Below, piece after piece: positions 8,427 to 17,795 of a stretch of 64,000 bases of DNA. Origin of the DNA: DASSFG01 sp035550375 (lineage in GTDB: Bacteria; Planctomycetota; Planctomycetia; Pirellulales; JAICIG01). The stretch covers positions 1 through 64,000 of the forward strand of contig DASZPH010000071.1 of the NCBI GenBank assembly GCA_035550375.1, given 5' to 3'. The translations under genes were made by a program, and so were the position numbers. The notes beneath the pieces were generated by a model, which worked only from the letters and a program-made list of their open reading frames with translations, had not been told where the DNA came from and ran no database searches. The first letter of the stretch is position 1. Each line of letters begins with the position of its first letter.

Positions 8427-8669
8427 TTAGGTCGCGGCCTGCGTCTTCTCGATGTACTCGATCGCCTGGCCTACCGTCTGGATCTTTTCGGCGGCGTCGT
8501 CGGGGATGTTGATGTCGAACTCTTCCTCGAGCTCCATCACCAGTTCCACTGTGTCGAGTGAATCGGCCCCCAGGTCGTTGACGAAAGAGGTTTCGGGGGT
8601 CACCTGATCCTTGCTGACGCCCAACTGCTCGGCGACGATTTCAATAACACGTTCTTTGACTGAGGCCAC
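8427..8669 (-). CDS. acpP: Acyl carrier protein
   Basis: Eighty-residue acidic carrier whose Ser in LGADSLDTVELVMELE takes the 4'-phosphopantetheine arm. The start is the GTG at 8669 (family members begin M-A-S-V-x-E-R-V): AGGAGG stands nine bases upstream, while the longer open frame beginning at 8786 has an un-ACP-like N-terminus. It sits between fabG and fabF. A 276-bp gap before it contains a good promoter, so acpP (and fabF) can be expressed more strongly than the upstream fab genes. Confidence 0.95.
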   Translation of the reverse strand: MASVKERVIEIVAEQLGVSKDQVTPETSFVNDLGADSLDTVELVMELEEEFDINIPDDAAEKIQTVGQAIEYIEKTQAAT

Positions 8670-8816
8670 CTGGACGGTCCTCCTGCAAACCGCAGTTTTT
8701 ATAGAATGGACAAGCTGCTGAACTGTAAAAACGCAAACCTTCGCCCGGCTGACCGAAGTGGTCGGCCCGCGAAGACGTAAATTCAACGAAGATAGAGGGT
8801 TCTCGTAAGAGAGGAA

Positions 8817-8845
8817 GATATAACTGTTTTTCGGCCGGTTGTCTA
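8817..8845 (-). promoter_or_regulatory. Predicted sigma-70 promoter for acpP-fabF
   Basis: On the minus strand, TAGACA (five of six matches to TTGACA; plus-strand 8840-8845) is followed after exactly 17 bp by TATATC (8817-8822). The distance to the acpP GTG is about 150 bp, leaving a long leader. Confidence 0.4.
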
Positions 8846-8945
8846 CCGCAATGGCGGGAAAAGTGCCTCAATTACAAGCGGCCTGGCAACCGGACCGTGC
8901 GCTCGCTAGCCGATTTTCGGCTTGCTTGGGGCGGGACATCTAGCT

Positions 8946-9734
8946 TCAGGCCGTCAGTCCGCCGTCGATCGTGAGCACCTGCCCCGTAATATAAGCCGAA
9001 CTGGGAGCGGCGAGAAAGAGGACCGCGTCGGCCACTTCGTCGGCTCGCCCCAACCGCTTGGCCGGCACGCGGACTTTCACTTCGCTGAGCAGGGCGTCGC
9101 CCAAGGCGGCCGTCATGTCGCTCTCGATGAATCCAGGAGCCACCGCGTTGACCGTCACCTTGCGGCTGGCCAGTTCGCGGGCCACCGTGCGGGTCATGCC
9201 GATCAGCCCGGCCTTGGAGGCCGAATAATTGGCCTGGCCAGGATTACCCATCAGGCCCGAGACGCTGGCCATGTTGATGATCCGACCGTATCGCTGCTGC
9301 ATCATCACCCGCGTCACGGCCCGCGTGAACAGGAAGGCTCCGCGCAGGTTGGTGTTGATGACTTCGTCCCATTGGTCGTCTTGCATGCGCGGAATGAGCG
9401 TGTCGCGAGTGATCCCGGCATTGTTAACCAGGATATCAACACGCTGCCACTTCTCCACGACGGCATCGACCACCTGCTCGACGCTCGCCGAACCGGCCAC
9501 GTCGCACTCGAACCAGGCTGCTGTTCCCCCGGCCTGCGTAATGGCGTCAACCGTCTCCTGAAGCTTCTCGCGGTTGCGCGCCACGCACGCCACCTTGGCT
9601 CCGGCCGCCGCCAGAGCCTGGGCGACAGCCTGACCGAGTCCGCGCGAGGCACCGGTCACGAGCGCCACTTGTCCGTGCAAGTCAACCGTAATTCGGCCGG
9701 TCGGCGCAGTTCGGCCCGTGGACTCAGACGCCAT
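8946..9734 (-). CDS. fabG: 3-oxoacyl-ACP reductase
   Basis: NADPH-dependent short-chain dehydrogenase reducing 3-oxoacyl-ACP. The Rossmann glycine motif is VTGASRGLGQ, the NNAGITRD motif follows, and the Ser-Tyr-Lys triad is in MASVSGLMGNPGQANYSASK (Y-x-x-x-K). The C-terminal PGFIESDMT segment is typical of FabG. At 262 residues it carries about 15 extra N-terminal residues, so an internal start is possible. It lies between fabD and acpP in the fatty-acid cluster. Confidence 0.92.
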   Translation of the reverse strand: MASESTGRTAPTGRITVDLHGQVALVTGASRGLGQAVAQALAAAGAKVACVARNREKLQETVDAITQAGGTAAWFECDVAGSASVEQVVDAVVEKWQRVDILVNNAGITRDTLIPRMQDDQWDEVINTNLRGAFLFTRAVTRVMMQQRYGRIINMASVSGLMGNPGQANYSASKAGLIGMTRTVARELASRKVTVNAVAPGFIESDMTAALGDALLSEVKVRVPAKRLGRADEVADAVLFLAAPSSAYITGQVLTIDGGLTA

Positions 9735-9826
9735 GCAGAATGCCTTTCAAGAATGGAGCGATGAAGGATGCGAAAATCATAGATGACGGCCGAAGTTTAA
9801 GGAACCGAGATCCGGCCTGCGGCCAC

Positions 9827-10738
9827 TCATCCCTCGTCGATTCCCTTGGCGACCGCCTTGCGGTCGATTCGCTTGAGCAGTCCGCGCAACACGCGGCCCG
9901 GCCCGATCTCATAAAACTCGTTGAATCCCTCGGCCAGCAGATATCGCACCGACGGCTCCCAGAGCACGGGCGAGACGATCTGCCTGGGGAGCAGTTCGCG
10001 GATCTCTTCGGGATCGTCGTGCGGCTTGGCGTCGACGTTGGAAACGACGGGAATGCGGGGCTCCGTCAGCGGCACGCCCGCCAGCGCCGCGGTTAGTTTG
10101 CCGACGGCCGACTGCATGATCGGCGTGTGGAACGCCCCGGCGACCGCGAGCGGCACGGTTTTCATCGCGCCGGCTGCCTCGGCAAGCGCGGCGACCCGCT
10201 GGCAGGCGGCTTTTGTTCCCGAAACGACGATGTTGCCGGGGCAGAGCAAGTTGGCGATTTGCAGCGTTTCGCCTTCCGCCGCCTCGCGGCAGAGGGTCTC
10301 GACCTTGTCGCGATCGAGCCCCAGCAGGCTTACCATGCCGCTGCGCGTGGCGTCGGCCGCCTCCTGCATGGCCGCGCCGCGGGCCTGCACCAGGCGCAAG
10401 CCCGTCTCAAAATCGAGCACGCCCGCGAAGACCAGCGCCGTGTATTCCCCCAGGCTCAGCCCGGCCGCGGCCTGGCAGCCGGCCACGACTTCCGGCGACC
10501 GGGCTTCGAGCACGTCGAGCGCGGCCAGGCTCGTGACGAACAGGGCCGGCTGGCTATGCAGGGTCGAGTCGAGCTGTTCTGCCGGGCCTTCAAAGCAGAG
10601 CCGGGCCAGATCGTAGCCGAGCACCCGTGCCGCCTCGTCAAACCGCTGTCGCGCTCGGGGCGACGCTTCCGCCAGGTCGCGGCCCATGCCGACGCTTTGT
10701 GCGCCTTGGCCGGGAAACAGAAAGGCAGTCTTGGGCAC
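9827..10738 (-). CDS. fabD: Malonyl-CoA:ACP transacylase
   Basis: Loads malonyl groups onto ACP. FLFPGQGAQ near the N-terminus, the nucleophile Ser in AGLSLGEYTAL and the partner His in VAGAFHTPIMQ (VAGAFHT) identify it; 303 residues is normal. The start is GTG (followed by PKTAF). It is 93 bp downstream of rpmF and upstream of fabG on the same strand. fabH and plsX, which often separate rpmF from fabD in other bacteria, are absent here. Confidence 0.95.
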   Translation of the reverse strand: MPKTAFLFPGQGAQSVGMGRDLAEASPRARQRFDEAARVLGYDLARLCFEGPAEQLDSTLHSQPALFVTSLAALDVLEARSPEVVAGCQAAAGLSLGEYTALVFAGVLDFETGLRLVQARGAAMQEAADATRSGMVSLLGLDRDKVETLCREAAEGETLQIANLLCPGNIVVSGTKAACQRVAALAEAAGAMKTVPLAVAGAFHTPIMQSAVGKLTAALAGVPLTEPRIPVVSNVDAKPHDDPEEIRELLPRQIVSPVLWEPSVRYLLAEGFNEFYEIGPGRVLRGLLKRIDRKAVAKGIDEG

Positions 10739-10831
10739 GTATCTTCTCGCCGCGGGTTGCTGGCGGCCGAGGCGTCGGCGGCTTCGGTTTGGGGATGCGA
10801 AAACCTCTCGGGCCGCTCGAAAAAGCCGGTC

Positions 10832-11011
10832 CTATTCGGTGGTTTCAACGACCGTGCGGCCCATGTAGTAGCCGCAGTTGGGGCAGACGACGTGCGAAGG
10901 CAGGGCCGTGCTGCACTGCGGGCAATAATACAACTGCTTGGGCTTCTTATGGTCGTGCGCCCGACGGCTGCCGCTGCGGGCGTTGGAATGTTTTCTCTTA
11001 GGGACGGCCAT
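10832..11011 (-). CDS. rpmF: 50S ribosomal protein L32
   Basis: Fifty-nine residues starting MAVPKRKHSNARSGSRRAH, followed by a zinc-binding pair of C-x-x-C motifs (CPQC and CPNC) and ending in VVETTE. This is the Zn-binding (C+) form of L32. Gene order rpmF then fab genes is ancient and links ribosome and lipid synthesis. Confidence 0.95.
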   Translation of the reverse strand: MAVPKRKHSNARSGSRRAHDHKKPKQLYYCPQCSTALPSHVVCPNCGYYMGRTVVETTE

Positions 11012-11167
11012 GTGGGATCTTGGTCAGATCAGGTTATCGTTTCAGTTCGGGGCAAACCGCCCCGTTGCGTTACCGAGGGAAACGGTTGATCGTATGGGGA
11101 GGGGGCTGGGGTGTCAAGGCGCGGTAGGTGCGGTGGTGGTCGTGGGACACACCCTGGTTTTGGAGCG

Positions 11168-12994
11168 TCATTGCTGACGTTGAGCCGACGGCGTTCGATG
11201 GGCCTCCAGCACCGGCCCGCTGAACGTGCGAGAAAGGACAAAGCAGGTCCGGTCGCCGCTTTTGCTTTCCATAGGCTCCTGCCCCAGTCGCTCTTTGAGC
11301 TTCGCCTCCAGTTCGCGGCCGCCATCTCCGTATCCCCTTCGGTCGATGTAAAGTGCCTGAAAGCCGGCTCGCCCGACTTCGCTCAAGAACTCGTCGATCG
11401 GCAAGTCTCGTAGCGAACGGTGCCAGCGGTCGGCGTCGCGGCCGCGCATCGCTCCGTGGGTGAAGCGGAGCGACTTGGAGTGCAAGTACGGACGGAAATG
11501 CTCGTAGGCGTCCATCAGGTGGACGGCCGGTGCTTCCGGAAACTCCGCATAGGGGAGCTGGTAGACCGCGGCCCCTGGCGGCAGGGCCGCTTCGATCTGG
11601 GAGACGAAGTCGGCATCAACGGCGAACTGCCTTCTGCGGTCCGTCTCCCAAACCGGCACCGGCAACATCTCCAGAGACGACTGGTCGAGAACGCCCACCG
11701 CCAGCAACGCGACCAGCGACAGACTCAGCGCCCCCCGACTCCAACCGGTCGAACATCGGCGTGCGACCCAATCGAGCCCGACCGCGACGGTGGCCAGGGC
11801 AAAGAAAGCAATGAACACGCTGGCCCGGTTGTAGGCCCGAATCTGCGAGTGCACGAGCAAGCTGAACAGTACGCCGAACCCGCCCGAGGTGGCCAAGAGC
11901 ACCAGCGCCAGGTTCATGGTCGACAGGGCATCAACAAGCGGATGCCGCTGGCTGGCGGAACGACCAAAGAGGATCCACCCCAGCATGGCCAGAAAACCGA
12001 TACTCCCGACCACCCCCAAGGTTGCCGAAGCGCTTTCGTTGATCAGCAGCGACGACGTGTTGTATCGCAACCGCAGCGCCGCCAGGGGCGGCAGGTTGTG
12101 CCACTCGACCGGCAACAGCAAGGGGGCCAACTTGAGAGCAAAGATCTCCGCGTCCATTAGGCTACGCTGAGCGACTTCGGGATTGGCTCCCTGGCGATAC
12201 CAGTAAATGAGCGACGGCGCCGTGTTGGCAGCGACGCCGGCGACCGTGACCGCCACCAGGAGCGCGGCCGGGACGAAGGGACGAAGGCTGCGATTTCGCC
12301 AGCAGGCCGCGACGGAGGCAACCAGGAACAGGAACGACGCAAAAAAAGCGTAGTACACACCCGCGCTCGACTGCAGCGCCGAGATCAAGACGCTCAGGCC
12401 GAGCCGCCGCCGCGGCGATCCGCCACCAACGGATTGCTGCTCCAATCGGGGTTCCCCTGCATCCGTAACGCCGAGGCGTCCCAGGCAGATCCAGATCGCG
12501 ACCAGCACCGAGAGCGGCACCACGTAGTAAGCCGCCAGGAAGAGGTGGATTTCGCCTCGGTTCCAGTGATACGGCAGAAATGCGTAGAGTTGGCTGATGA
12601 CAAAGGCCGGCGAACCCTTGATGCCGAGCTGACGCAAAACGAAGACCGACGTCAACGCCGTGAGCGGAAAAGTAAGCAGGTAATAGAGGTTGAAGACGAC
12701 CGACCAGGAAAGGCCGCTGCATCCCAAGAGCTTGATGATGGCGAAGTGCAGACTGTCGCTGGTCGGGAAATCGTGCATCTGCGCCAGCGACGGCGCCGCG
12801 AGTTGGGGGTTGTTCAGATACCAGCCGTGATCGATGACCGATTTCGTCCAGACCTGACAAAGCAAGGCGTCGAGTCGATAGACGAACGGCACGGTCAAAT
12901 CGAGCCGCCACACCTCCATCAGAAGCGACAAAATCGCCAGCGAGCCAAGTGCCGTGGCCGCATAGGGCGCGATTAATCGACCGAAAGAACGCAT
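11168..12994 (-). CDS. Large polytopic membrane protein, GT-C/YfhO-like
   Basis: About 608 residues with roughly ten hydrophobic helices over the first two thirds and a soluble C-terminal domain of ~150 residues (from about 450). The topology, an acidic motif after the first helix (YRLDALLCQVW) and the soluble tail resemble GT-C glycosyltransferases or YfhO-like envelope proteins, but no definitive motif was recognised. The ATG at 12994 is preferred because GGAGG lies just upstream; an in-frame ATG at 13012 would place that Shine-Dalgarno inside the coding region. It begins 27 bp after rfbF on the same strand, suggesting a role in glycan or O-antigen assembly. Confidence 0.7.
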   Translation of the reverse strand: MRSFGRLIAPYAATALGSLAILSLLMEVWRLDLTVPFVYRLDALLCQVWTKSVIDHGWYLNNPQLAAPSLAQMHDFPTSDSLHFAIIKLLGCSGLSWSVVFNLYYLLTFPLTALTSVFVLRQLGIKGSPAFVISQLYAFLPYHWNRGEIHLFLAAYYVVPLSVLVAIWICLGRLGVTDAGEPRLEQQSVGGGSPRRRLGLSVLISALQSSAGVYYAFFASFLFLVASVAACWRNRSLRPFVPAALLVAVTVAGVAANTAPSLIYWYRQGANPEVAQRSLMDAEIFALKLAPLLLPVEWHNLPPLAALRLRYNTSSLLINESASATLGVVGSIGFLAMLGWILFGRSASQRHPLVDALSTMNLALVLLATSGGFGVLFSLLVHSQIRAYNRASVFIAFFALATVAVGLDWVARRCSTGWSRGALSLSLVALLAVGVLDQSSLEMLPVPVWETDRRRQFAVDADFVSQIEAALPPGAAVYQLPYAEFPEAPAVHLMDAYEHFRPYLHSKSLRFTHGAMRGRDADRWHRSLRDLPIDEFLSEVGRAGFQALYIDRRGYGDGGRELEAKLKERLGQEPMESKSGDRTCFVLSRTFSGPVLEAHRTPSAQRQQ

Positions 12995-13021
12995 CCCGTT
13001 ACCCCCTCCCATCGGGCTTCG

Positions 13022-13867
13022 TCAAGCGGCGCGCCGTTTGGCTCCCTTTTTACGGCCGGCCGCCGGCGCCGGGTTGTAGAGCCTGGGTACGTCCCAAGTC
13101 CTCCAGGGCGCCGCCCCCTCAGACCAGAGGCGATTGAGATGGCTGTGGTCCCGGCTGCTGTCCATGGCGTGCCAGAAACCGCGGTGGGCGAAGGCCATCA
13201 GTTCACCGTCTTCCGCCAGACGGGTGAGCGGCTCGAGCTCCAGCACCAGCGAAGGATCGTTGTGGAGGCGATTGAAGAACGCCCGCTCGAAGACAAAGAA
13301 GCCTCCGTTAATCATCCCCGGCGCCGAAAGGGGCTTTTCCATGAAGTGCCGCACTCGCTCCCCTTGCAGTTCCATTTCGCCGAAACGGCTGGGAGGCGAA
13401 ATGGCGGTGACCGTCCCGATTTTTCCGTGCGACTGGTGATACGCGGCTAACTCAGTCAAATCGACGTCGGACACGCCGTCGCCGTAGGTCAGCATGAAAC
13501 GGTCGCCCGTGATGTACGGCTCGATCCGCTTCAAACGGCAGCCCGTCATGGCGTCGAGGCCGGTCTCCGCCAGCGTGACGGTCCAATTCGACTCGCTCAC
13601 CGTGTCGTGTATCTCGAACTCGTCGGGCGAACCGAGCCGCAGGGTGAAGTCGACCTCGGCCAGCCTGTAATCGAGGAAGTAGCGTTTGATGACCCAGCTT
13701 TTCCAGCCGAGGCAAAGGACGAAATCGGTGAAGCCATGCCGGGCATAGCCTTTCATGATATGCCACAAGATGGGCCGGCCACCGACGGGGATCATGGGCT
13801 TGGGCACATCGTCGGCCACGTCGCGGATGCGTGTACCCTGGCCGCCGCAAAGGATAACGACTTGCAT
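13022..13867 (-). CDS. rfbF: Glucose-1-phosphate cytidylyltransferase
   Basis: Nucleotidyltransferase forming CDP-glucose, the precursor of CDP-3,6-dideoxyhexoses. It starts MQVVILCGGQGTRIRDVADD at ATG 13867 with the nucleotide-binding loop, has PKPMIPVGGRPILWHIM, the metal-binding YGDGVSDVDL, and WHAMDSSRDHSHLNRLWSEG near the C-terminus as in RfbF. The open frame extends 58 codons upstream, but that part is not family-like. The last 15 residues are a basic tail (GRKKGAKRR). The neighbouring membrane protein suggests surface polysaccharide synthesis; other dideoxyhexose genes are not in the window. Confidence 0.88.
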   Translation of the reverse strand: MQVVILCGGQGTRIRDVADDVPKPMIPVGGRPILWHIMKGYARHGFTDFVLCLGWKSWVIKRYFLDYRLAEVDFTLRLGSPDEFEIHDTVSESNWTVTLAETGLDAMTGCRLKRIEPYITGDRFMLTYGDGVSDVDLTELAAYHQSHGKIGTVTAISPPSRFGEMELQGERVRHFMEKPLSAPGMINGGFFVFERAFFNRLHNDPSLVLELEPLTRLAEDGELMAFAHRGFWHAMDSSRDHSHLNRLWSEGAAPWRTWDVPRLYNPAPAAGRKKGAKRRAA

Positions 13868-14259
13868 TGACGACTCTTGGCTCTGGGGAAGGTGCTGGCG
13901 AACGACCTTTTGGGGGGGCGAAGGAAACGGAAACCGCGACGTGAGATACACGATTTCAAGCGTACGCGGAATACCATTTCGGGAGAGGAGTCGCCCGACC
14001 GCCCGACCTTGCTTGGCGCGAAAACGGCCGCCTTTTTGCACGCTCGAGGGCGTTTTCCCGGCCCCTCCCTTGCCCCTCCCTCCACAATCTGGGGCTTTCC
14101 GGCAAACTCGATATAATCGTGGACGCCTTTCCAGCCGATCTTTAACGATGGCCTGTTGGGCCAGGCCCTGTTAGACCTAAGAATACGAGAAGCGCGCGAA
14201 CGGCGCGCCTGCTCAAGGTACCACTCCGATTGCGGCAAAGCCGCGTTACAACGAACGCC
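13868..14259. other. Divergent intergenic region, 392 bp
   Basis: Separates rfbF (minus) from the Gly/Tyr-rich protein (plus). No coding potential. A perfect -10 hexamer TATAAT lies at 14112-14117 on the plus strand, though no good -35 is found 16-18 bp upstream. A small hairpin (GCGGC-AAA-GCCGC) lies near 14232-14244, in the leader of the plus-strand gene. Confidence 0.4.
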
Positions 14260-14988
14260 ATGCACAAGCCGATTTGCAAGTTCTTCTCTGCTGCGTTGTT
14301 GGCATATGGCCTTGCCAGTCCGTCGCTGGCGGCGGATCGGGTCGCCGCGGTCCAATTCGAGGGAGAAGCGGCGCCGGAGGCGGCGTCGGGGCAGGCAGGG
14401 GTAAATGCTCCTGGGGGGCGTCTCGACGCTTCGCGCTTCAACGCTTGGTTTAATGCCTACCGGACCTTTTCGACGGGCCGGGCGAAACTGCAAACCGCCG
14501 AAGCCGGCCAGGTGGAATTGGGAACGAGCGAGATCTCGGCGGAAGGCGAAGCCGCTGAAGCTTTTGAAATGGGAGGCATCCCGGGTAGCCAGGCCGCACG
14601 ACGTCGTCCCGGCGTCGGTCGCTCGATTGCCGGCTCGGGCAGTTGGTTCAACGCTGGCTCGCCTTTTGGCATCAAGTACGGCTATGGCAGCGGCTACGGC
14701 TACGGTGGCTACGGGTTCGACAATCCCTACGGCTACGGTTCGCGTACCGGCGGTGGCGGGGCTTATGGTTTCGGGTTTGGGTCTTTCGGGTCTGTGGGCG
14801 GTCAGACGGGCGAGCGTCTCAGCTCGTTGATCAGTGGTCCCGCGGAAGAGCGCGGCCGGTTGATCGGGTCCGAAGCGCCGGGCATCGGGGCTCCGGCGCG
14901 GCTGGAAACGGCGGTCGGCGGCACTTACGGCCGCGCCGGCGCCGGGGCGCGCAGGCTCGGCGAGAGCGCCAGCGTCAGCCGCGAGTAG
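14260..14988 (+). CDS. Secreted Gly/Tyr-rich protein
   Basis: Unrecognised 242-residue protein. The ATG at 14260 begins a signal peptide (FFSAALLAYGLASPSLAAD). The middle holds a low-complexity Gly-Tyr stretch (YGSGYGYGGYGFDNPYGYGS) followed by Gly/Ser/Phe-rich sequence (YGFGFGSFGS); the ends are Ala/Glu-rich. Such composition fits an exported, possibly aggregating or surface-attached protein. It converges on a frameshifted membrane gene. Confidence 0.65.
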   Translation: MHKPICKFFSAALLAYGLASPSLAADRVAAVQFEGEAAPEAASGQAGVNAPGGRLDASRFNAWFNAYRTFSTGRAKLQTAEAGQVELGTSEISAEGEAAEAFEMGGIPGSQAARRRPGVGRSIAGSGSWFNAGSPFGIKYGYGSGYGYGGYGFDNPYGYGSRTGGGGAYGFGFGSFGSVGGQTGERLSSLISGPAEERGRLIGSEAPGIGAPARLETAVGGTYGRAGAGARRLGESASVSRE

Positions 14989-15021
14989 CGGCCTCGGACA
15001 GCCGCTGTTTGAGCGACCGCC

Positions 15022-16072
15022 TCATCGGATACGGCGGCGAACAAAACGATACCCGGTCGCGCGCAAAACAGACAGCCAGCTCGCCAGAAATACGGCCGCC
15101 AGCAAGGTCCAGGCGAGCCACCAGCCGCCGGCCACCGCTTGCCGAAATCGCCAACCAAAGCCTCTCATCGGCCGACCGGCATGGGTCCAGATCTGTTCGG
15201 CCGTCGCTTCGGCCCCCCACAGAAAACTCCCCAGCACGATCGCGAGCAGCAATAGAAGCGAGAACCTCGCCGCCGCGGGTCCCGCACCCAACGCGGCCCA
15301 GACGGCCGCCAGCGACGCGACCGCAAGCATCGTTCCGTCGAGGACAACGTGCATGCATTCCAGCAAATCCGCGCCTCCCGCCAGGTGTGCGAGCGCGGCC
15401 TTGTAGAGAACCAGGACGACCCCGGCCCCGGTCATGGCGACGAACAGGTGTCGAAGCGAAAACTGAAGCCACGCCCCCTGAAGCCTCATCGTGGAGGCAT
15501 CGAGGTGGACGATCTGCCAGCCCAGCGCGCAAAGCAGCGCCGCCAACCCCACCGTGGCCACCAATTGCACGAACATGACCATGTCCCACAGTTCTCCCCG
15601 CGCCCCGGCGGAATAACTTTCTGTCATCAAGAGCGTGGCGGCGAGCAGAGCAACGGCAGCGCCGGCCGGCCAGAGTTTCTTCTCTATAGAAACGGAGCCC
15701 AGGATCAGCCAAACGACGGCCGCCGAGAACTGGGCGCATAAGAACGCTTTGGTGAGGAGTTGCCCACGGTTCGCGCCCCACCAGTCGTGGGCAACTCCGG
15801 CGTCGACCGCCACGCGAAACAGGAGCATGTTGACGAGCACGAAGCGACCAGGCCAGAACTCCCGCTCGCCAACGCCAATTCGGCAACCAGCGACCGACCC
15901 CCTGGGCGAGGACGAAGGTCTGCGCCATGAAACCGGCGAACACCAACAACGTAGGCAGCCACGTCCAACGAGACGAACTCGCCATGTCCAGGGCGAACTG
16001 ATCGGCGTAGACGACCGTTGCCGGAAGCAGTACGGCCGCACCCAGCACGCGCAATGAGAAAAGCTCGCGCAT
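15022..16072 (-). pseudogene. Polytopic membrane protein gene split by a frameshift
   Basis: Two overlapping minus-strand frames each hold half of one membrane protein. The first (from 16072) supplies a plausible start, MRELFSLRVLGAAVLLPATV, and helices to about residue 67 (RWLPNWRWR). From there the other frame continues with EREFWPGRFVLVNMLLF and several further helices to the stop at 15022. The switch lies near 15865-15875. The product, about 350 residues with some eight transmembrane segments, is of unknown family. Either a real frameshift mutation or a one-base sequencing error in GC-rich DNA explains it. Confidence 0.6.
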
Positions 16073-16108
16073 GCCGGCGATTATACACCTTGTCCGGCCC
16101 TTGCCATC

Positions 16109-17005
16109 CTACAGGCGCATCCGAATCGTTTCGCAGAGGCGCAGCATCGTGGGTATGTCTAGCTGCTCGGCGCGGGTCGTTTCGTCAAAGCTGAGCTGCC
16201 CCATGATGGCGTCGACTTCGGGCTTGCCAAGCCGCCCCTTGTAAGCGCTGAGAATTACGCTCCGCAAGAACTTGCGGCGGTGGAAAAACATCGATCGGGC
16301 GAAAGCGTGGAAGAAATCGAGGTCGGGAATTTGCTCGCGCCAGTCGCGACGCAGCCGGATGTGGACGATGGCCGAGTGGACCTTTGGTCGCGGCCAGAAC
16401 GCGGTCGGCGGCATCACTCGCACGATTTGCGGCTCGCACTGCGACTGCACCCATACGCTCAGCGCCCCGTAATCCTTGGTGCGGGGGCGGGCCACGATCC
16501 GCTCGGCCAGTTCCTTCTGGATGGTTAGCGTCATCGTCTCCGGCGGCATGTCGCAGGCGAGCAGGTTCGTGATGATCGGCGTGGCGATGTTGTAGGGCAA
16601 GTTCGCCGCCAGCTTGAAACGCCGACCAGGTGCGGCGGACAGTTGCTCCCGCACGGCCGCGAGCACGTCCGGATTGATGCGGTTCTTGTTTTTCAGGGCG
16701 TCGCGGCGCAGGAGAACCACGTTGTCGCAGTCGATCAGCTCTTCCGAGGCAAGCTGATGCATCTGCGGGTCGAGTTCGACCGAGACGACCGCCGCCGCGG
16801 CCCGGGCCAGCTTGGCGGTGAGCGAGCCGGTGCCGGTGCCTACCTCCAGAACCACGTCGCGGTCGTCGATTTGCGCCGACTCGAACAAGAGATCGAGCAG
16901 GTTCAGGTCGATCAGAAAATTCTGGCCGTGCCGCGTCTTCGGCAAAATGCCCGCCTGCTCGAAGCGGCGAATAAGGAACGACTGCGTCTGGCGGGCGGTG
17001 GACAT
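16109..17005 (-). CDS. rsmA: 16S rRNA (A1518/A1519) dimethyltransferase
   Basis: KsgA-type SAM-dependent enzyme dimethylating two adjacent adenines near the 3' end of 16S rRNA. GQNFLID near residue 27, the SAM loop VLEVGTGTGSLT, and the catalytic NLPYNIATPI motif (N-L-P-Y) are all present; 298 residues is slightly long. It is 31 bp downstream of ribE, same strand, and precedes the broken membrane gene. Confidence 0.93.
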   Translation of the reverse strand: MSTARQTQSFLIRRFEQAGILPKTRHGQNFLIDLNLLDLLFESAQIDDRDVVLEVGTGTGSLTAKLARAAAAVVSVELDPQMHQLASEELIDCDNVVLLRRDALKNKNRINPDVLAAVREQLSAAPGRRFKLAANLPYNIATPIITNLLACDMPPETMTLTIQKELAERIVARPRTKDYGALSVWVQSQCEPQIVRVMPPTAFWPRPKVHSAIVHIRLRRDWREQIPDLDFFHAFARSMFFHRRKFLRSVILSAYKGRLGKPEVDAIMGQLSFDETTRAEQLDIPTMLRLCETIRMRL

Positions 17006-17036
17006 GGCGAATAGACAAAAATCCTCTAGGCGGGGC

Positions 17037-17636
17037 CTACATCTGGCCCCGAACTTCTTGCAGCCGCTCGACGTATTTTGCCAGCAGGTCCGATTCCAGG
17101 TTCACCCGGTCACCGACCTGGCGTCGCCCAAGCGTCGTCACCTGCAAGGTGTGGGGAATCAGGGCCACGCTGAATCGATCGGGTTCAACGTCAACCAACG
17201 TCAGGCTGACGCCGTCGACGGCGATGGAACCCTTCGAGGCGATCTGGCCGGCTAACTCCGCCGGGTATCGAAACCACATCGTCGTCCAATCCCCTTCGTC
17301 GTCGCGCCGGGCGACCGTGCCCACCCCGTCGATGTGCCCGGTAACGAAGTGGCCGCCGAGCAAGTCGCCCACCGCCAGCGATCGTTCCAGGTTGACGACA
17401 CTCCCCTCGGTCAGCTCCCCGAGATTGGTGCGACGCAGGGTTTCGGGCCCCGCTTCAAACGCCCAGTTCGTCGGTGACACCTCGATCGCCGTCAGGCAAC
17501 AGCCGTTGATCGCCACGCTGTCGCCGACTCGAGCCGCCCCGATCTCACCGACGGGTCGTACCACAATCCGTTTACCGGGCGGCTGCGAAACCACCTTAAC
17601 AACCGAGCCCAGGCATTGGACAAGACCGGTGAACAT
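17037..17636 (-). CDS. ribE: Riboflavin synthase, alpha subunit
   Basis: Dismutates two 6,7-dimethyl-8-ribityllumazine molecules to riboflavin. It starts with the invariant MFTGLVQ, and the two internal lumazine-binding barrels are seen as repeated motifs: SVAINGCCLT near 41-50 and SIAVDGVSLT near 137-146, plus GHFVTGHIDG. The 199-residue length is typical. No FMN riboswitch sequence was recognised upstream; a long hairpin repeat lies there instead. Confidence 0.95.
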   Translation of the reverse strand: MFTGLVQCLGSVVKVVSQPPGKRIVVRPVGEIGAARVGDSVAINGCCLTAIEVSPTNWAFEAGPETLRRTNLGELTEGSVVNLERSLAVGDLLGGHFVTGHIDGVGTVARRDDEGDWTTMWFRYPAELAGQIASKGSIAVDGVSLTLVDVEPDRFSVALIPHTLQVTTLGRRQVGDRVNLESDLLAKYVERLQEVRGQM

Positions 17637-17725
17637 GACGGAGTGAGCGGAGGACTCGTTGATTTTAAGGAGGGCGGCCTTGCTGGTGTAGCCAGTTCAG
17701 GAGTTCGGCATTCTACGCTTTAGCT

Positions 17726-17795
17726 GTTTAACCGGGAGCCAGCGGCGACCGCGGGACAGAGCGGAATCGCGGTCACCGCTGGCTCCCGGGTAAAC
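17726..17795. repeat. Long imperfect hairpin repeat
   Basis: Arms at 17726-17753 and 17768-17795 (starting GTTTAACCGGGAGCCAGCGG) are complementary over 28 positions with about two mismatches, around a 14-nt loop. It lies between pssA and ribE. The sequence just after the right arm is shared with 55801-55853, which points to a dispersed repeat family. It may also act as a transcript 3' end for pssA. Confidence 0.7.

Noticed and set aside
17637..17725. Possible FMN riboswitch upstream of ribE
   Set aside because: None of the conserved RFN-element stretches (AGGG-GTGAAATTCCC) is present.
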